Shown piece after piece: positions 49,733-61,040 of a stretch of 64,000 nucleotides of DNA. The notes under the pieces were generated by a model, which was not told the DNA's origin, did not search any database, and saw only the letters and a list, made by a program, of their open reading frames with translations. The stretch lies in NCBI GenBank assembly GCA_029532415.1, contig JAQOTA010000052.1, positions 682,001 through 746,000 of the forward strand, written 5' to 3'. Source of the stretch: Marasmius tenuissimus. Lineage: Eukaryota > Basidiomycota > Agaricomycetes > Agaricales > Marasmiaceae. A program made the position numbers and the translations under genes. Position 1 is the stretch's first letter; each line of letters opens with the position of its first letter.

Positions 49733-49950
49733 GGATGACGTCACGCGATTGCGCAGGACGAACGGGAGTAAGTGATCAAATTGGACTTGCACTTGACCGC
49801 CATGAGTTAGCCCAAACTCAGGACTGAAAAGTTCTAGTTTTCCATTTATTACTGACATACCCACATTTCGCAGCAAAGTTCGGCTCAAGTGGCAAGCTTG
49901 CCACTGATATCCCCTGAACGTTCTCGGCATCTCTCATCTTGACCACCATC

Positions 49951-51499
49951 ATGTCTTCCATTGTGTCTTCCCATTCCAATTCACCAAGTCCGATACCTCC
50001 TCCTCCTCCAGCTGTCGACAATGATCCCAGCACTTCACAATCAGCTCGTAAACATTTGGAACCTACCTCTCGTTTCCCTCTTTCCCTCTCGACACCCAAT
50101 CTCAGGCATGGCGTCAAATCAAAGCGCAGCAAGACAAAGTTCAGATCACCATTCCGGACTTCAACGATCGCCACTCCTGAAAGTACCCATGAAACTAACG
50201 AAGACTCGACGTCAGCTCAGCCTATACCTGATATCGCTCTGAATGACCAGCCGATACACGTAGAAGAGAAACCAGATGAGAACGATCGTTACGAATGGGC
50301 TGTTTTGTGCGTATTCAATGACCCTTTACCCCCCACCTCTTTTGACGTTCCTCTTAGATATGAGAATCAGCGGGGGTAATCCACAGTTTACATGGATTGT
50401 CAAACCATTGCTCACACGAGTCATGCAGAATTACACTGTTCTCTGTCCCACACTATTCGAGCAAATCACTCCTGCCAACCGACCCGCCACCCTTCACCCT
50501 GCCTACCGCCAGCGTCATCCCTCCTGACGCCCAGTCCACAGTAAAACGTTCTACTCAACCCTCAATCGACACCCTGAACGACTACCCTCTTCCGGATGGA
50601 AACTGGCGCTGGGTTTCCAGATCTTGGATGATTGACATGCGCTCTGACTCCGGCGAAGTCCAACACGATGGCTTCGAGTATAACTGGGTCTTCCGCAAAC
50701 ACCAATGGCGTGCTCAGACCGGCACATTGAGCAGTGGTGGTTATGTGCGAAGGAGAAGATGGGTGAGATTGATGGTCAGGCCAGGGACGAAAACAAGAGA
50801 GGGCGAGGAGATGGCCGAGTCCATTGCCAGTCCAACAGAGAGTCCAAGTGCGCCATCTCTCAGGTCGAGCTGGGTCGAGAGACAGCTCAGCCCAGGGAGG
50901 GGGAGGAGGCAGTCCATGCCGGCAAGCGTCCTTTCTCCGGGGTCCACGTCTGTGGTCTCAGGAAGTGCGATGTCGGACCAGTCGGTCGCGGAAATGTGGC
51001 AAGGGAGTGCCGAGGAAGATTGGAACATGTGCAAGTACTTGCTACGAGAGGCTGCAAGGGACGGTGCGAAGTTGGAATTGTGGAAGAGGTGGCTAGGGCT
51101 GGAGACGAACGATGCGAAGGAACCAGAATCTTCAGCCACATCTTTGCTTGTGCCTCCCATTGACTATGTGAGGGATATCTTGCGTGTTCATGTAAGTGGA
51201 CTGGCAGTACTATTATCTGGTCGTCCCAGAAAACTGATGATACCTACACTAAACAGGGCATTGAGATCGTTGAATCTTTCATCTTCCCAGAATCTCGAGC
51301 ACGATTCATCGCATTCTTGGAGCAAGCTGACGTATACGGTGATCTACAACGGGGCCTCGATCCGAGCTGGTCGTTGGCAAGCGATGCTGGGCTTGCGTTT
51401 TGGAGTTTGAATAGTGAAGTTGACCTGGGGCAAGAGAAGGGGAAAGGCAAGGAGAAGGAGAAGGACGAATCAACGGACCCGACACCGGACAGTACCTAA
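49951..51499 (+). CDS. Dysferlin-domain protein (Spo73/Pex23-family-like)
   Basis: Exons 49951-50306, 50358-50375 (18 nt), 50429-51191 and 51257-51499 sum to 1380 bases, 459 residues. After a Ser/Pro/Thr-rich N-terminus comes an N-terminal DysF module (YEWAVLYENQRGITLFSVPH, YSSKSLLPTDPPPFT) and a C-terminal DysF module (YPLPDGNWRWVSRSWMID, DGFEYNWVFRKHQWRA, GGYVRRRRWVRLMVRP) with its typical tryptophans. The rest is acidic with Ser clusters and a Lys/Glu-rich end. No transmembrane segment is seen, unlike peroxins Pex23/30; that resembles the sporulation protein Spo73 and DysF-only fungal proteins, which tie membranes together. The second exon is an 18-nt micro-exon completing the first DysF strand. 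Confidence 0.85.
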
Positions 51500-51812
51500 G
51501 GCTATCTATCGTATAATTTTACTCTATAATGACCTGCTATCAATATGACTACGAGCTCAAGTTCAAGCTGCGGCATTCGCTCCGAGGCCAAAGTTCCACC
51601 GCGTCACAGCTGCGTGAGAATATACACCTCCGTTCCAGTGCCCACTGACCCGCTTGCCGCTTTGCGTCGCGTATCTCTCACCTCTCGGACGAGTGCCCAG
51701 CGCTCAACACCACTCTCAGTCAGGTTGATGATAGTGCTCATAGCCAGTAACATTCCCGATCACCACAATCTCTCTACCTGTGTCTCACGTTCCTCCTTAA
51801 AACACCTTCATC
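51500..51812. other. Intergenic region upstream of AP-2 alpha
   Basis: 313 bases between two rightward genes, holding the 3' end of the DysF gene and the AP-2 alpha promoter. No specific site recognised. Confidence 0.4.
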
Positions 51813-54800
51813 ATGGCGACCAGTATGCGGGGGCTCACCCAGGCAAGTCCCTGTTCTATGGTTGTATGATACGCATATCTCTGAACCTTCGCAGTTCATC
51901 GCGGACATCCGCGGGGCTAGGGTCCGTGAATTAGAAGAGAAACGGATTAACAAGGAGATGGCGAATATCAGAAAGAAGTTCAAAGGTTCGGTCTTAGGAG
52001 GTTATCTAGCTCGGAGCGGGAATCCCTAAAGTTTCTCTGCGAGTTATTTAGATGGGAACCTGGACGGATACCAGAAGAAGAAGTACGTCTCTATGTCTAG
52101 TCGAAGCTTGAGGAAACACTCATCGACGATATGCTCTTGACTCGCATAGATATGTGGCCAAGATCATCTTCACCTACATTTTGGGATACAAAGTCGACAT
52201 TGGACACATGGAAGCCGTGAACCTCATTTCGAGCCCAAAATATAGCGAGAAGCAGATTGTTGGTCGTTTCCTCGACTTCACCTCCAGCTAGACTCATTCC
52301 AACTCCCAATGGTTTCCAGGGATATCTGGCAGTTACTCTACTTATGCACGAAAACTCCGACTTCTTAAGGCTCGTCGTCAACTCCATTCGCAAAGATCTG
52401 CACGGGAACAACGAAATAGACAATTGTCTAGCATTGCATGCAATTGCGAACGTTGGAGGGAGCGAAATGGCAGAAGCTCTGGCCGAAGATGTCCATCGGT
52501 TGCTTATTTCACCGTATGTAGAACGTACTTTCTACCAGTCGACGTACACAACTCATGTCTACTGTCTCTTTCCTCCCCCTCAGAACGTCCCAGAGCTTTG
52601 TGAAGAAGAAAGCCGCGCTGACGTTGTTGAGGTTATATCGGAAACATCCCGAAGTTATACCGGCGGCGGAATGGGCGCTGAGAATTGTGTCAATAATGGA
52701 TGATGAGGACCTGGTGAATTTCTTTTGTATTTGGGAAGGGATGCGGGTGGCTGATACGATTGTCAGGGTGTGGTTGTCTCCGTTACAAGTTTGATCATGG
52801 CATTAGCACAAGATCATCTGGATGCATTTGCTGTGTGCTACACGAAAGCTGTTGATCGACTGCATCGAGTGAGTCTAGTCAATGAATCGAGTGATTGGTA
52901 CTAATGTTTATTTTCAGCTTGTCATAGATCATGAATATGCAGCGACGTACGCGTACTACAAGGTGCCTTCACCTTGGTTGCAAGTGAAGCTGCTTCGACT
53001 GTTGCAATACTATGCACCCTCTGGTACGCGTTCGTTCTTCTCAATTTACGGAATCACGTCGTTGACCACCTTCCAGAGGATCCCACGATCCGATCTGTTC
53101 TACATCAAGTACTTCAGACTGTCATGAACAACTCCGCAGAACCTTCACGAAACGTTCAACACAATAACGCTCAGCATGCTGTCCTTTTCGAAGCTATAGG
53201 TCTCGCCATCCATCTCGATACAAATTCCCCCCTCGTCGGCACTGCTGCGGTCCTTCTCGCACGATTCATCTCATCCAAAGAGACTAATGTCAGATATCTC
53301 GGTCTCGACACTATGGCACATCTCGCAGCGCGTGCCGAATCCTTGGAACCAATCAAACGTCATCAAAACACCATCATTCTTTCTCTCCGCGATAAAGACA
53401 TATCCGTCCGACGACGTGCTCTCGATCTCCTCTATTCCATGTGCGATGTCGACAACTCAGAATTGATCGTCGGAGAGCTTCTCAGGTATCTCAAAGTCGC
53501 AGACTACGCGCTCCGGGAAGAAATGGTGTTGAAGATTGCTATTCTTACGGAGAAGTATGCCACTTCGTACAAGTGGTATGTGGACACAGTACTGCAGTTG
53601 ATCTCTGCGGCGGGAGATCATGTCGGGGAGGAGGTTTGGTATCGGGTCGTGCAAATCGTCACGAATACGGACGATCTACAGGAGTATGCCGCCAAGGTCG
53701 TGTTCGAGCACTTGAAAGCACCTGTGGCGCACGAGAGCATGGTTAAGGTTGGAGGTGGGTGCATATGCTTGACCTCATCCATCTAGGGCTCACCTGTATC
53801 AAACCAGGCTATATTCTCGGTGAATACGGCCACCTAATTGCCAACGAAACGGGATACAGCCCTATCGACCAGTTCCAGGTTCTACACTCCAAATCCCAAT
53901 TCTGCGTAGCCGCCACCCGTTCATTACTTCTGTCGACGTATATCAAATGGGTCAATGTCTTTCCAGAAATTAAACCTCAACTGGTCACTATATTCGAGCG
54001 CTATCGGCACGTCCTGGACGCCGACCTTCAACAGCGCGCGTGCGAGTTCTATGCACTTGCCTCGAGGCCAGAGGATGACGAAATCCTACAAAACGTTTGC
54101 GAGGAGATGCCACCTTTCCCTCCGAGGGTTAGTGCACTTCTTGGTCGTCTCAGTCGGAAGGAGGGTGACACAGAAGACAAACGGACCTGGGTGCACGGCG
54201 GCAAGGACGCTAATGTGGAGAGGAAGTTGACGATTAATCGTAAAGGCTCAGTGGCTGAGCCTAACGGTGCCGCTGCGTCGTCCCCTTCATCACCGACTGC
54301 GGCGGACACCAGCATTCTTGGGTCCCTAGCGGGTCTCGACCTTTCCTCGAAATCTGGTTCTCATAGCGAAACCCCTGCTGGTGCTCCGCCGGTTGCCACT
54401 GGCCCCAATGTGGATCGATGGTTTGATAAATTGACGTACACCGCTGACGGTATACTCTACGAGGACGCTCAAATTCAAATCGGTGTCAAGTCTCGCTATC
54501 AGGGGCACATTGGCCAACTCGCCATCTACCTCGGGAACAAAGTACCAACTCCTTTAACCTCCTTCACGACCACAGTCAGCGTCAGTGACACCGACGCCCT
54601 GTCCGTGACATTCGCGAAGATCCCTCCCAATACCATCCATTCCCGCACTCAGGTGCAGCAGTTGTTGCATGTGGAGTGCAAGAAGGTATTCACAACTCCT
54701 CCCGTTCTGACGATCTCCTACTTGGCCGGTTCGCATCAGGCCATTTCCCTCCGCTTACCGATAGTACTTTCCAAATTCTTCGAGCACGTTAAGCTGGGGC

Positions 54801-55218
54801 AGGCCGACTTTTTCGAGAGGTGGCGATTGATTGGTGGGGCTCCTCGGGAGTCCCAGATGGTTTTCCCGATCACCCTCAATAAAGCCGCTCAGTTGGACAC
54901 TGCTAGACATAAGGAAATAGTCTCGGGACATCGGCTAAATGTGCTCTCCGACATTGACCCCAATCCCAGTAATATCGTCGCTGCTGGGGTTCTTCATATG
55001 TCAGTGGAAGGGAAAGTGGGGTGTCTTCTCAGGCTGGAACCGAACAAGGAGGCCAAGGTGCGTTGATTAGATTGATTCGTTGAGCGCGACGTGTGGAATT
55101 GACGACGGCTCTTCGGCTTTTATAGCTTTGCAGGATTACTGTTCGCAGTACATCGGAGGACGTGGCCAAAGAAATACGCCAGCTGGTCCAAAAGCCAATT
55201 GCCACAGAAAGCTCCTGA
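51813..55218 (+). CDS. APL3: AP-2 complex subunit alpha (alpha-adaptin)
   Basis: Eleven exons (51813-51842, 51895-51985, 52052-52082, 52150-52258, 52320-52513, 52584-52713, 52767-52868, 52918-53023, 53077-53754, 53808-55057, 55126-55218) sum to 2814 bases, 937 residues. The N-terminal trunk is highly conserved: [59 protein letters not shown], then HEAT-like repeats to about residue 600. A Ser/Ala/Pro-rich hinge (54235-54400) leads to the ear domain ([25 protein letters not shown]-type helix, PITLNKAAQ) and ends [16 protein letters not shown]-2 selects cargo and binds PI(4,5)P2 in clathrin-mediated endocytosis. The first intron has a GC donor. The gene runs tail to tail with the RasGAP gene, 199 bases apart. 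Confidence 0.96.
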
Positions 55219-55417
55219 TCTGTGCTTTCCCTCATTCCGAGTCCGACTTTCTCTGGACGTTCTGTATATGGGTATCTGATAGTATTATCTACAATGGAAG
55301 CGAGTCGCATTAATGACTGTACAGTGAGATATAAGATGACGCGATAGATAGCACAAGTTACGGGTACAACAACGATGAAAAGGGCACACACACAGAGAAT
55401 GCATCATGAGGGTCAGG

Positions 55418-58400
55418 CTACCGCCGCCATATACCGAATTTCTTCTTTCTCTTTCCTTGATCATCCTGGGCGTCCAATGGCAGTTCCGAGCGAACGTCTA
55501 CGGGGATGCCGGTGTGTGGGGTTCGACTGATAGGTGATATTGAGTCAGAGGAGGGGGATTTGAGATGGAGTAATTTATTTCGGGCTGGGGATTTAGAGGT
55601 TCTAACGAAGGGGCCAGGGTTGTTCGAGTTGGGATCAATGAACATGCGTCGTCGCGAAGTATCTGCATCTGAGACGGAGGGTGCTGTGGAGGGACGTTCT
55701 GATCTTGTTGACTGGGGGCTGACGGGGGACGAGGGTGATGGAGGAGAGAAAGAAAAAGGCCCTTCATTCCCGTTCCCGTGAAGAGGTGCCTTTCGTTGAT
55801 TAGCAGACAATTGCACCGCCAGTTGACTGACTCTGTGAAGGGCCTTCTCCTCCACATCGAGGCACCTCAAACAAAGCTCCTCCAGTGGCTTATCCCGAGG
55901 TTCGCGCGTTTTGCTTTCCGACAAATATGTGTGAGATGTCCGAATAACAGCAGAGGTTATGACGGCGAGGTGTCTGACGACAAGGTGAATAAGTGGTCTC
56001 TTACTCCAAGGATGCAGATATTGTACCTAGCTGGATCCAACAGATGGGGAAGAACAGGTATCGCCTCCCTGTATAGCGCTGGCATAGCAGCCATCCGCTT
56101 CTTCAGATTACTGGCAAGCTTCACTTGTTCCGGGTCAGGAGTTCGACTTGGTGTTCCCCCACGGACATCTTCTGGAGCCGGGGTCGAGACGACAAGGAGG
56201 TAGTCAATCATACCGGAGGCACCCTCCTTCAGGAAGTCTTTCACGCCTGCCATGAAGTCCTCTTTCTGGACATTCTATAGACAGGTGAATATCGCGGAGG
56301 AGTAAACAGGGGAGCGCCTTACTGTATTCAGGTTTGCCAAGCTCTGAATGACTTTAGCGATCAGCGTTAGACTGCGTTGAACGCGTTCACTCGGGAGGCC
56401 TGGGGTTTCGGTCAGCTGCAAATATCGTAGTGGCAAGGACGAGCTCTACCTCGGCATAAACCAACTTGATGTGGGTGCAATATAGCAGGCACGATGAACC
56501 GAAGGAAGACAAATGCAGACACGCATTTCCAAGGGAGTTCACGATTTTCTTCCAGCGGAAAACGTTTCTCCACCCGCTCACGAATGGTACCGAATAGTCG
56601 TCTCATCTCTGATGGACATGATTGCCTTGGACTAGCTGTCAGGAGAAGACACTTGGTAGAGTGCGGAGAGGCATTCACCTCGCATTGAATATCTGGTTCC
56701 AAATCTTTCGACACCAGCTGACCAGCAATTCGACATTTCGATCAATGTCCTTTGGACCCTTCGGGTTACGCATAGGATCGACTTCGATGCCGACCTTCTC
56801 AGCAATAAGTCGACGGAGGACACTCCCAATAGAGGCCTCCAAGAACTCCATGCCATACCAATTCATGGTTTGTTCGGCAATTCGTGTCAGAGCATTATTG
56901 CCACGGAACAGGGTTTGGTGAGCTGTGGATGGAGCTTGGTGGGCTACTCGTGTGGTCAGTACGGCGCGGATTTCGAGGTTGGGGGCGAACGCACAGGATA
57001 CCGAGCTGTCGACTTCCCTGTCTGCCAAAGTTTGGATCTGCTCAATGAGTTTCTTGTCCGCCACAGCCATCGCCATCAAATGCCATCCGACTGTCTTCAG
57101 CTTGAGCTTACTCTCGAAGTCCGTTAGCCAGTCCAAAAAGTTCCGGGAACGTAGTTTCTAGTAGGACTCTGGATAAACAATTTCCCGCGAGAACGATATC
57201 CCAGACACTCACCCGAAGTAGTCGCTCGTACGTAGCGTAGGGTAATATGAGTTCCCTGTTTCGTAGGTGAGGGTCTAGACCATTCCTTGCTGCAAGGAAA
57301 CCTTACTCGTCAACCCGTAACTTCAAACGTAGTTCCCCAACTTGAAGATCCCCCGCAGTAGGTCCCGAATTCAGAACAGGAAACCAGCCCTCAACTTCTT
57401 GCCCCCGTGGAAAGTTGCTGAGGGCGATTCTGAGCGTACCCAACACACTCGGCTTGAGAACCTTCTTCTCACGCCAAACGAAGATTCCCAGATCTTCGAA
57501 CGGGGGAAGATCCGAAAAAGTAAAGTTCTCCCGCCAGTCAGGCGAACCGACGCCTTTCTGAACCGTAGTGCGACCACAGGTAATTTCGTTCAACTTGATT
57601 TCACAGGAAACGTCCATGTCCACTGGATCTGGTTCTGAAGGGGAGTCTGAGTCTTCGTTCAGACCGTCGAATGGTTTGCTGTTGCCGAGATTTTTTCCTT
57701 GAAGAACTGTGAGCTCTACTTGTCTCCACATCCGATAAGACCCTCCTTCCTCGGGAAAGAACCATCTCCCGTAGATTTCAGGGAGGGCGTAGGAACGAAG
57801 CAGAGCTAGCCAGGTGTTGCACAGGTCGGCAGAACTGAATTGCAGGTATACCGGCTCGGTTATTGTAGGAGATGACCATCGTTTATCACTAATGCGAGAA
57901 TTAGATTAGAACACGATATGCATGGAAACACTGACGCGACGCTATATATTGAGAGACAGTGCTTGCGTTGGAACAGTGATGAGTCGGCTCGACGAATATC
58001 GGTGTGGTTAAGTAGATGAATGGACAGTCTTTGATATAGAATGGATTCCTGTAAGAAATGCCAGTTAGGAGCGACATTGACAGAGATTGAAGGGAGACGC
58101 ACATCAACATAAATGTTCAACAGACATCTCTCCCCTTCCTCCAACAACCTGCATGTAGCTGGTCTCCAATGCCCTGCTGAAGCGGAATCCTTCGCTAGTG
58201 ATAGCCAACTCGATTTCTCTGTCGGCTGCTCAGTGGAAAAGCGACGGATAGCTCTAGCGCTGTGGACAACACACCTTTCAGTCTCTTCTCGTCAGTATTT
58301 CCGTTATCTCGCTTATCCTGCTTCTTCTTTGCATTCGGGGGCTAGAAATCGAGTCTACGGTTAGAAACAGGCCAGAAAGTGGAATAGAAGGGCTCTTGCC

Positions 58401-58507
58401 TTGCGTAACGCGGTGCCTGCCGCAGGAGAGACAAAGAGCTCTGCAGAGACAAGAATCTCTTTGGCCTCTCCGTATTGAACGCCCACATCATCCCAGGAGT
58501 GGGCCAT
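55418..58507 (-). CDS. Ras GTPase-activating protein with PH and C2 domains
   Basis: The gene runs leftward from an inferred ATG at 58507 (MAHSWDDVGVQYGEAKEIL). The PH-like domain reads GHWRPATCRLLEEGERCLLN, HLLNHTDIRRADSSLFQRKH and CNTWLALLRSYALPEIYGRW. A C2 domain follows (RQVELTVLQGKNLGN, SPDWRENFTFSDLP, LGTLRIALSNFPRG). The RasGAP domain has TLFRGNNALTRIAEQTMNWYG with a probable Arg finger, LEASIGSVLRRLI and the FVFLRFIVPAILHPH signature, and the tail ends in Lys/Arg (KRKKKFGIWRR). PH-C2-RasGAP order is that of SynGAP/DAB2IP and yeast Bud2. Such proteins switch off Ras/Rap-type GTPases in polarity and growth. The first introns (58342-58399 with GC donor; a 101-nt one after it) are inferred, so the N-terminus is less certain than the rest. 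Confidence 0.85.
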
Positions 58508-59021
58508 GGGAAACGCGATGTCCAGGAGCAGTTGCCGGGGAGCAGGGTGGGGAAGTTATAAACTCGGAGACGATACAGTCGTGGTTGGCAAGGGAAATGT
58601 CAGCCAAAGAGAATCACCGCCACTCTCAAATTCAACCGCCACTATATTTGTGGCCGGGAAGGCAAAGACGCACACGATGAGGAACGGCCAAGGAAGGCTA
58701 CAGTAAGGGTATATACTCTCGTCATATGGATTCGGATTACAGTACTTAATTGACAGGCATTACTGAGCAATGTATAGCTTGTGTAGTTATTCACAGAACC
58801 GATAGATTCCGAATAATGACCATGAACTCGCGCGGAGACAGCATGCTCATGCTGTTTGTCGGTGGAAGGAAATGTTGCCGTATCAAAACACGATGTTCAG
58901 CACCAGCCCATCTATATTAAGACAACAATACGAATAAAGGTATAGGTATATAACTCGTCAAAATCGTCGGGACGAACGTGGTAGCGTTGCCCGCTCCCGT
59001 CTCTATGGACTAGCGTCGCGT
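58508..59021. other. RasGAP promoter and elongase 3' region
   Basis: 514 bases between two leftward genes. Some short frames continue upstream of the RasGAP ATG but none is in frame with a better start. Nothing else recognised. Confidence 0.4.
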
Positions 59022-60304
59022 TCATTCCGCTTTAGTATGCCTGTTGATAATGGTGAGTTACTAGCAAGCTTCACAACAGGCTGAAACTTACGCCTTCCCG
59101 TTGCCGTTGGCATGACCGTTCGCTGAGCCGTTTGAAGCTCCCTTGCCAGATTTACTCGCGGGCTTTTTATAAGTTTGGAAGTAGAAGTTGATGAACAGCA
59201 AGAGATAGCTCGACAACAAGCCACAACCGAACAAAGCGGCATTTTCTCCACCCGCACAATCACCAATATTAGGCAGGGTGTCTTTCCAGTAGTTGGTGAC
59301 AAAGTGAGAATATGCTGGACACGAGGTGTTCAAAACAAGGTGGGGTCCCAAGGTAACATTACTCACTTCCGAAATAAACCAAGAACAGGTCGATGATGAA
59401 CTGAATAATCTGCATCATCGTCAAGTATTTCTTCCACTGAAACGCGAAAGGAGAGACGTCAGGCCATCTGAGTAAAGTATGGAACGCTTGACACGTACCC
59501 AGATCTTGGCACCACCAGCAGTCGCGTAGTAATAGTAGTCTGTGTCCGCGTTTCAATAACCGGGTAGATCCGACGAATGGACGTCTACTCACACATGAGA
59601 ACATGGACCCCGAGGTTTAAGCAGATCACAGTCCAGGACTGTACAAAGAGGAATTAGTAAGAGAACTTCGAATGTCACGTCCCGACGGATTCCAAACCAG
59701 GACTTACGATACTAGTCTTGCCTTCCAACTGGGAGTAGCAAAGGAGAGCGGTAGCGGAGTGATGGAAGACATGCAAGAATGCTACGAAGACACGTCGGTC
59801 GAACAGCATAAATGCACCAAAGATGAACTTCTTACCGAGGGGCTTCTTCTTGAACGCGAGGAAGACGGTGTCGAGGAGCTCGAGATACTTGAAGTAATAG
59901 TTGATCATGTAGTAGAACTCCATTCTCTGAAGAAGAGATTGAGAAACAGGACATTGGGAGAGAAATTGAGAACGCACGGGTGTCCAAGACTTCTCGTTGC
60001 AGATACCGTAAAACACGCCGTGATTCCACACAATTGGGACGATTTCCTCCAACATGAGCACGAGCAGAAGAAGACTTCCGCTACTCAAAATGACATTGTG
60101 GGCTTGAAAGAGTGTGTTGAGTTTCTGGGGAGGTTGATTCTTCATTAAGGCTTGAATGCCGAATATAACGATTAAGTATGAAGACAGAGCGGCGACCACA
60201 GTTGGTGTGGTCGACAGAGGTGTCTTTCCGTGAACATACGAGTAGAGGTGAGGCGGGAGCGATATGGGAATGTAAGCCTGGAGGAAATCTGCGAGGGGAG
60301 CCAT
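59022..60304 (-). CDS. Very-long-chain fatty acid elongase (ELO family)
   Basis: Eight exons (60304-59978, 59926-59836, 59781-59708, 59638-59593, 59539-59499, 59436-59367, 59314-59092, 59040-59022) sum to 891 bases, 296 residues. Family signatures: KYLELLDTVFLAFKKKPL, the histidine box HVFHHSATALLCY, NLGVHVLMYYYYYA and MMQIIQFIIDL; at least six hydrophobic helices. ELO proteins are the condensing 3-ketoacyl-CoA synthases of the ER elongation cycle, feeding sphingolipids and other lipids. It looks nearest yeast ELO2/ELO3, but chain-length choice cannot be read from sequence here. The C-terminal tail is Ser/Gly/Asn-rich. A strong gtaagt donor overlaps the in-frame TAA at 59088-59090, so splicing decides between two C-termini. 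Confidence 0.93.
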
Positions 60305-61040
60305 GGCAGAGGAGGGTCAACGACAGACGAGAAATGAACGGGGTAGTACGAGTCGTAAGTTGGCAATTTTATGGGCGAAATTTTTTTCTTCTTTTGGACA
60401 CGTGTGATTCTCACGCCATGCTCAGTCTTCGGGTTCGCAAGCGCTCAGGGCAAGGCGGCGTCCATGTAGGTATCTCACAAGCATGTGTTTTTCGTCGTAT
60501 GAGAGTCATGCTGGTCCACGAGGAACTCAGGACCAAGTGACAAGTACCGACAGCTACCAAGAGACGGATCCCGATGTAATATTGGGCGAACACATGGAGA
60601 GGCTTGTGCTTGCGCAGTGGGCTACAGTGGGCTTGGATTTACTTCCAGCATATTTGACAACCGACGGTGGGTCCAGGTTTGCCCGGGCATGTTGATCACA
60701 CTGGCATCCGAGCTCTGGGAGTACGTACTTAGTTACTGGGCATTCCTTCAATTTGATTTAATTTTGTCCACTTAAAGTCTCCGTACCTCAAGGTTACCTC
60801 TCTGCTGGATCTTGGGCGCTTCTTGAACCGTAGGCTCGGAAGCGCGGGAGCTCGTACCCGGCGGACCGGAGAGTTGCTGACAAGCCACGAATGACGCAGC
60901 ACAATTAACGTGGTGATGATGTAATGGCAGTACCATCGCGAAACCTTGTATCGACCTTTACATTGACCTCTCGCTCATTATCCGACACCAGAATTTCCGC
61001 GACACATCCGTAAATACGTCCAGCCCTCACTATCCTCAAG
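60305..61040. promoter_or_regulatory. Divergent promoter region elongase / VPS13
   Basis: 736 bases between divergent starts. A run of T (aatttttttcttcttttgg) lies near 60378. Short frames on both strands show no protein-like content. No specific operator recognised. Confidence 0.45.
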
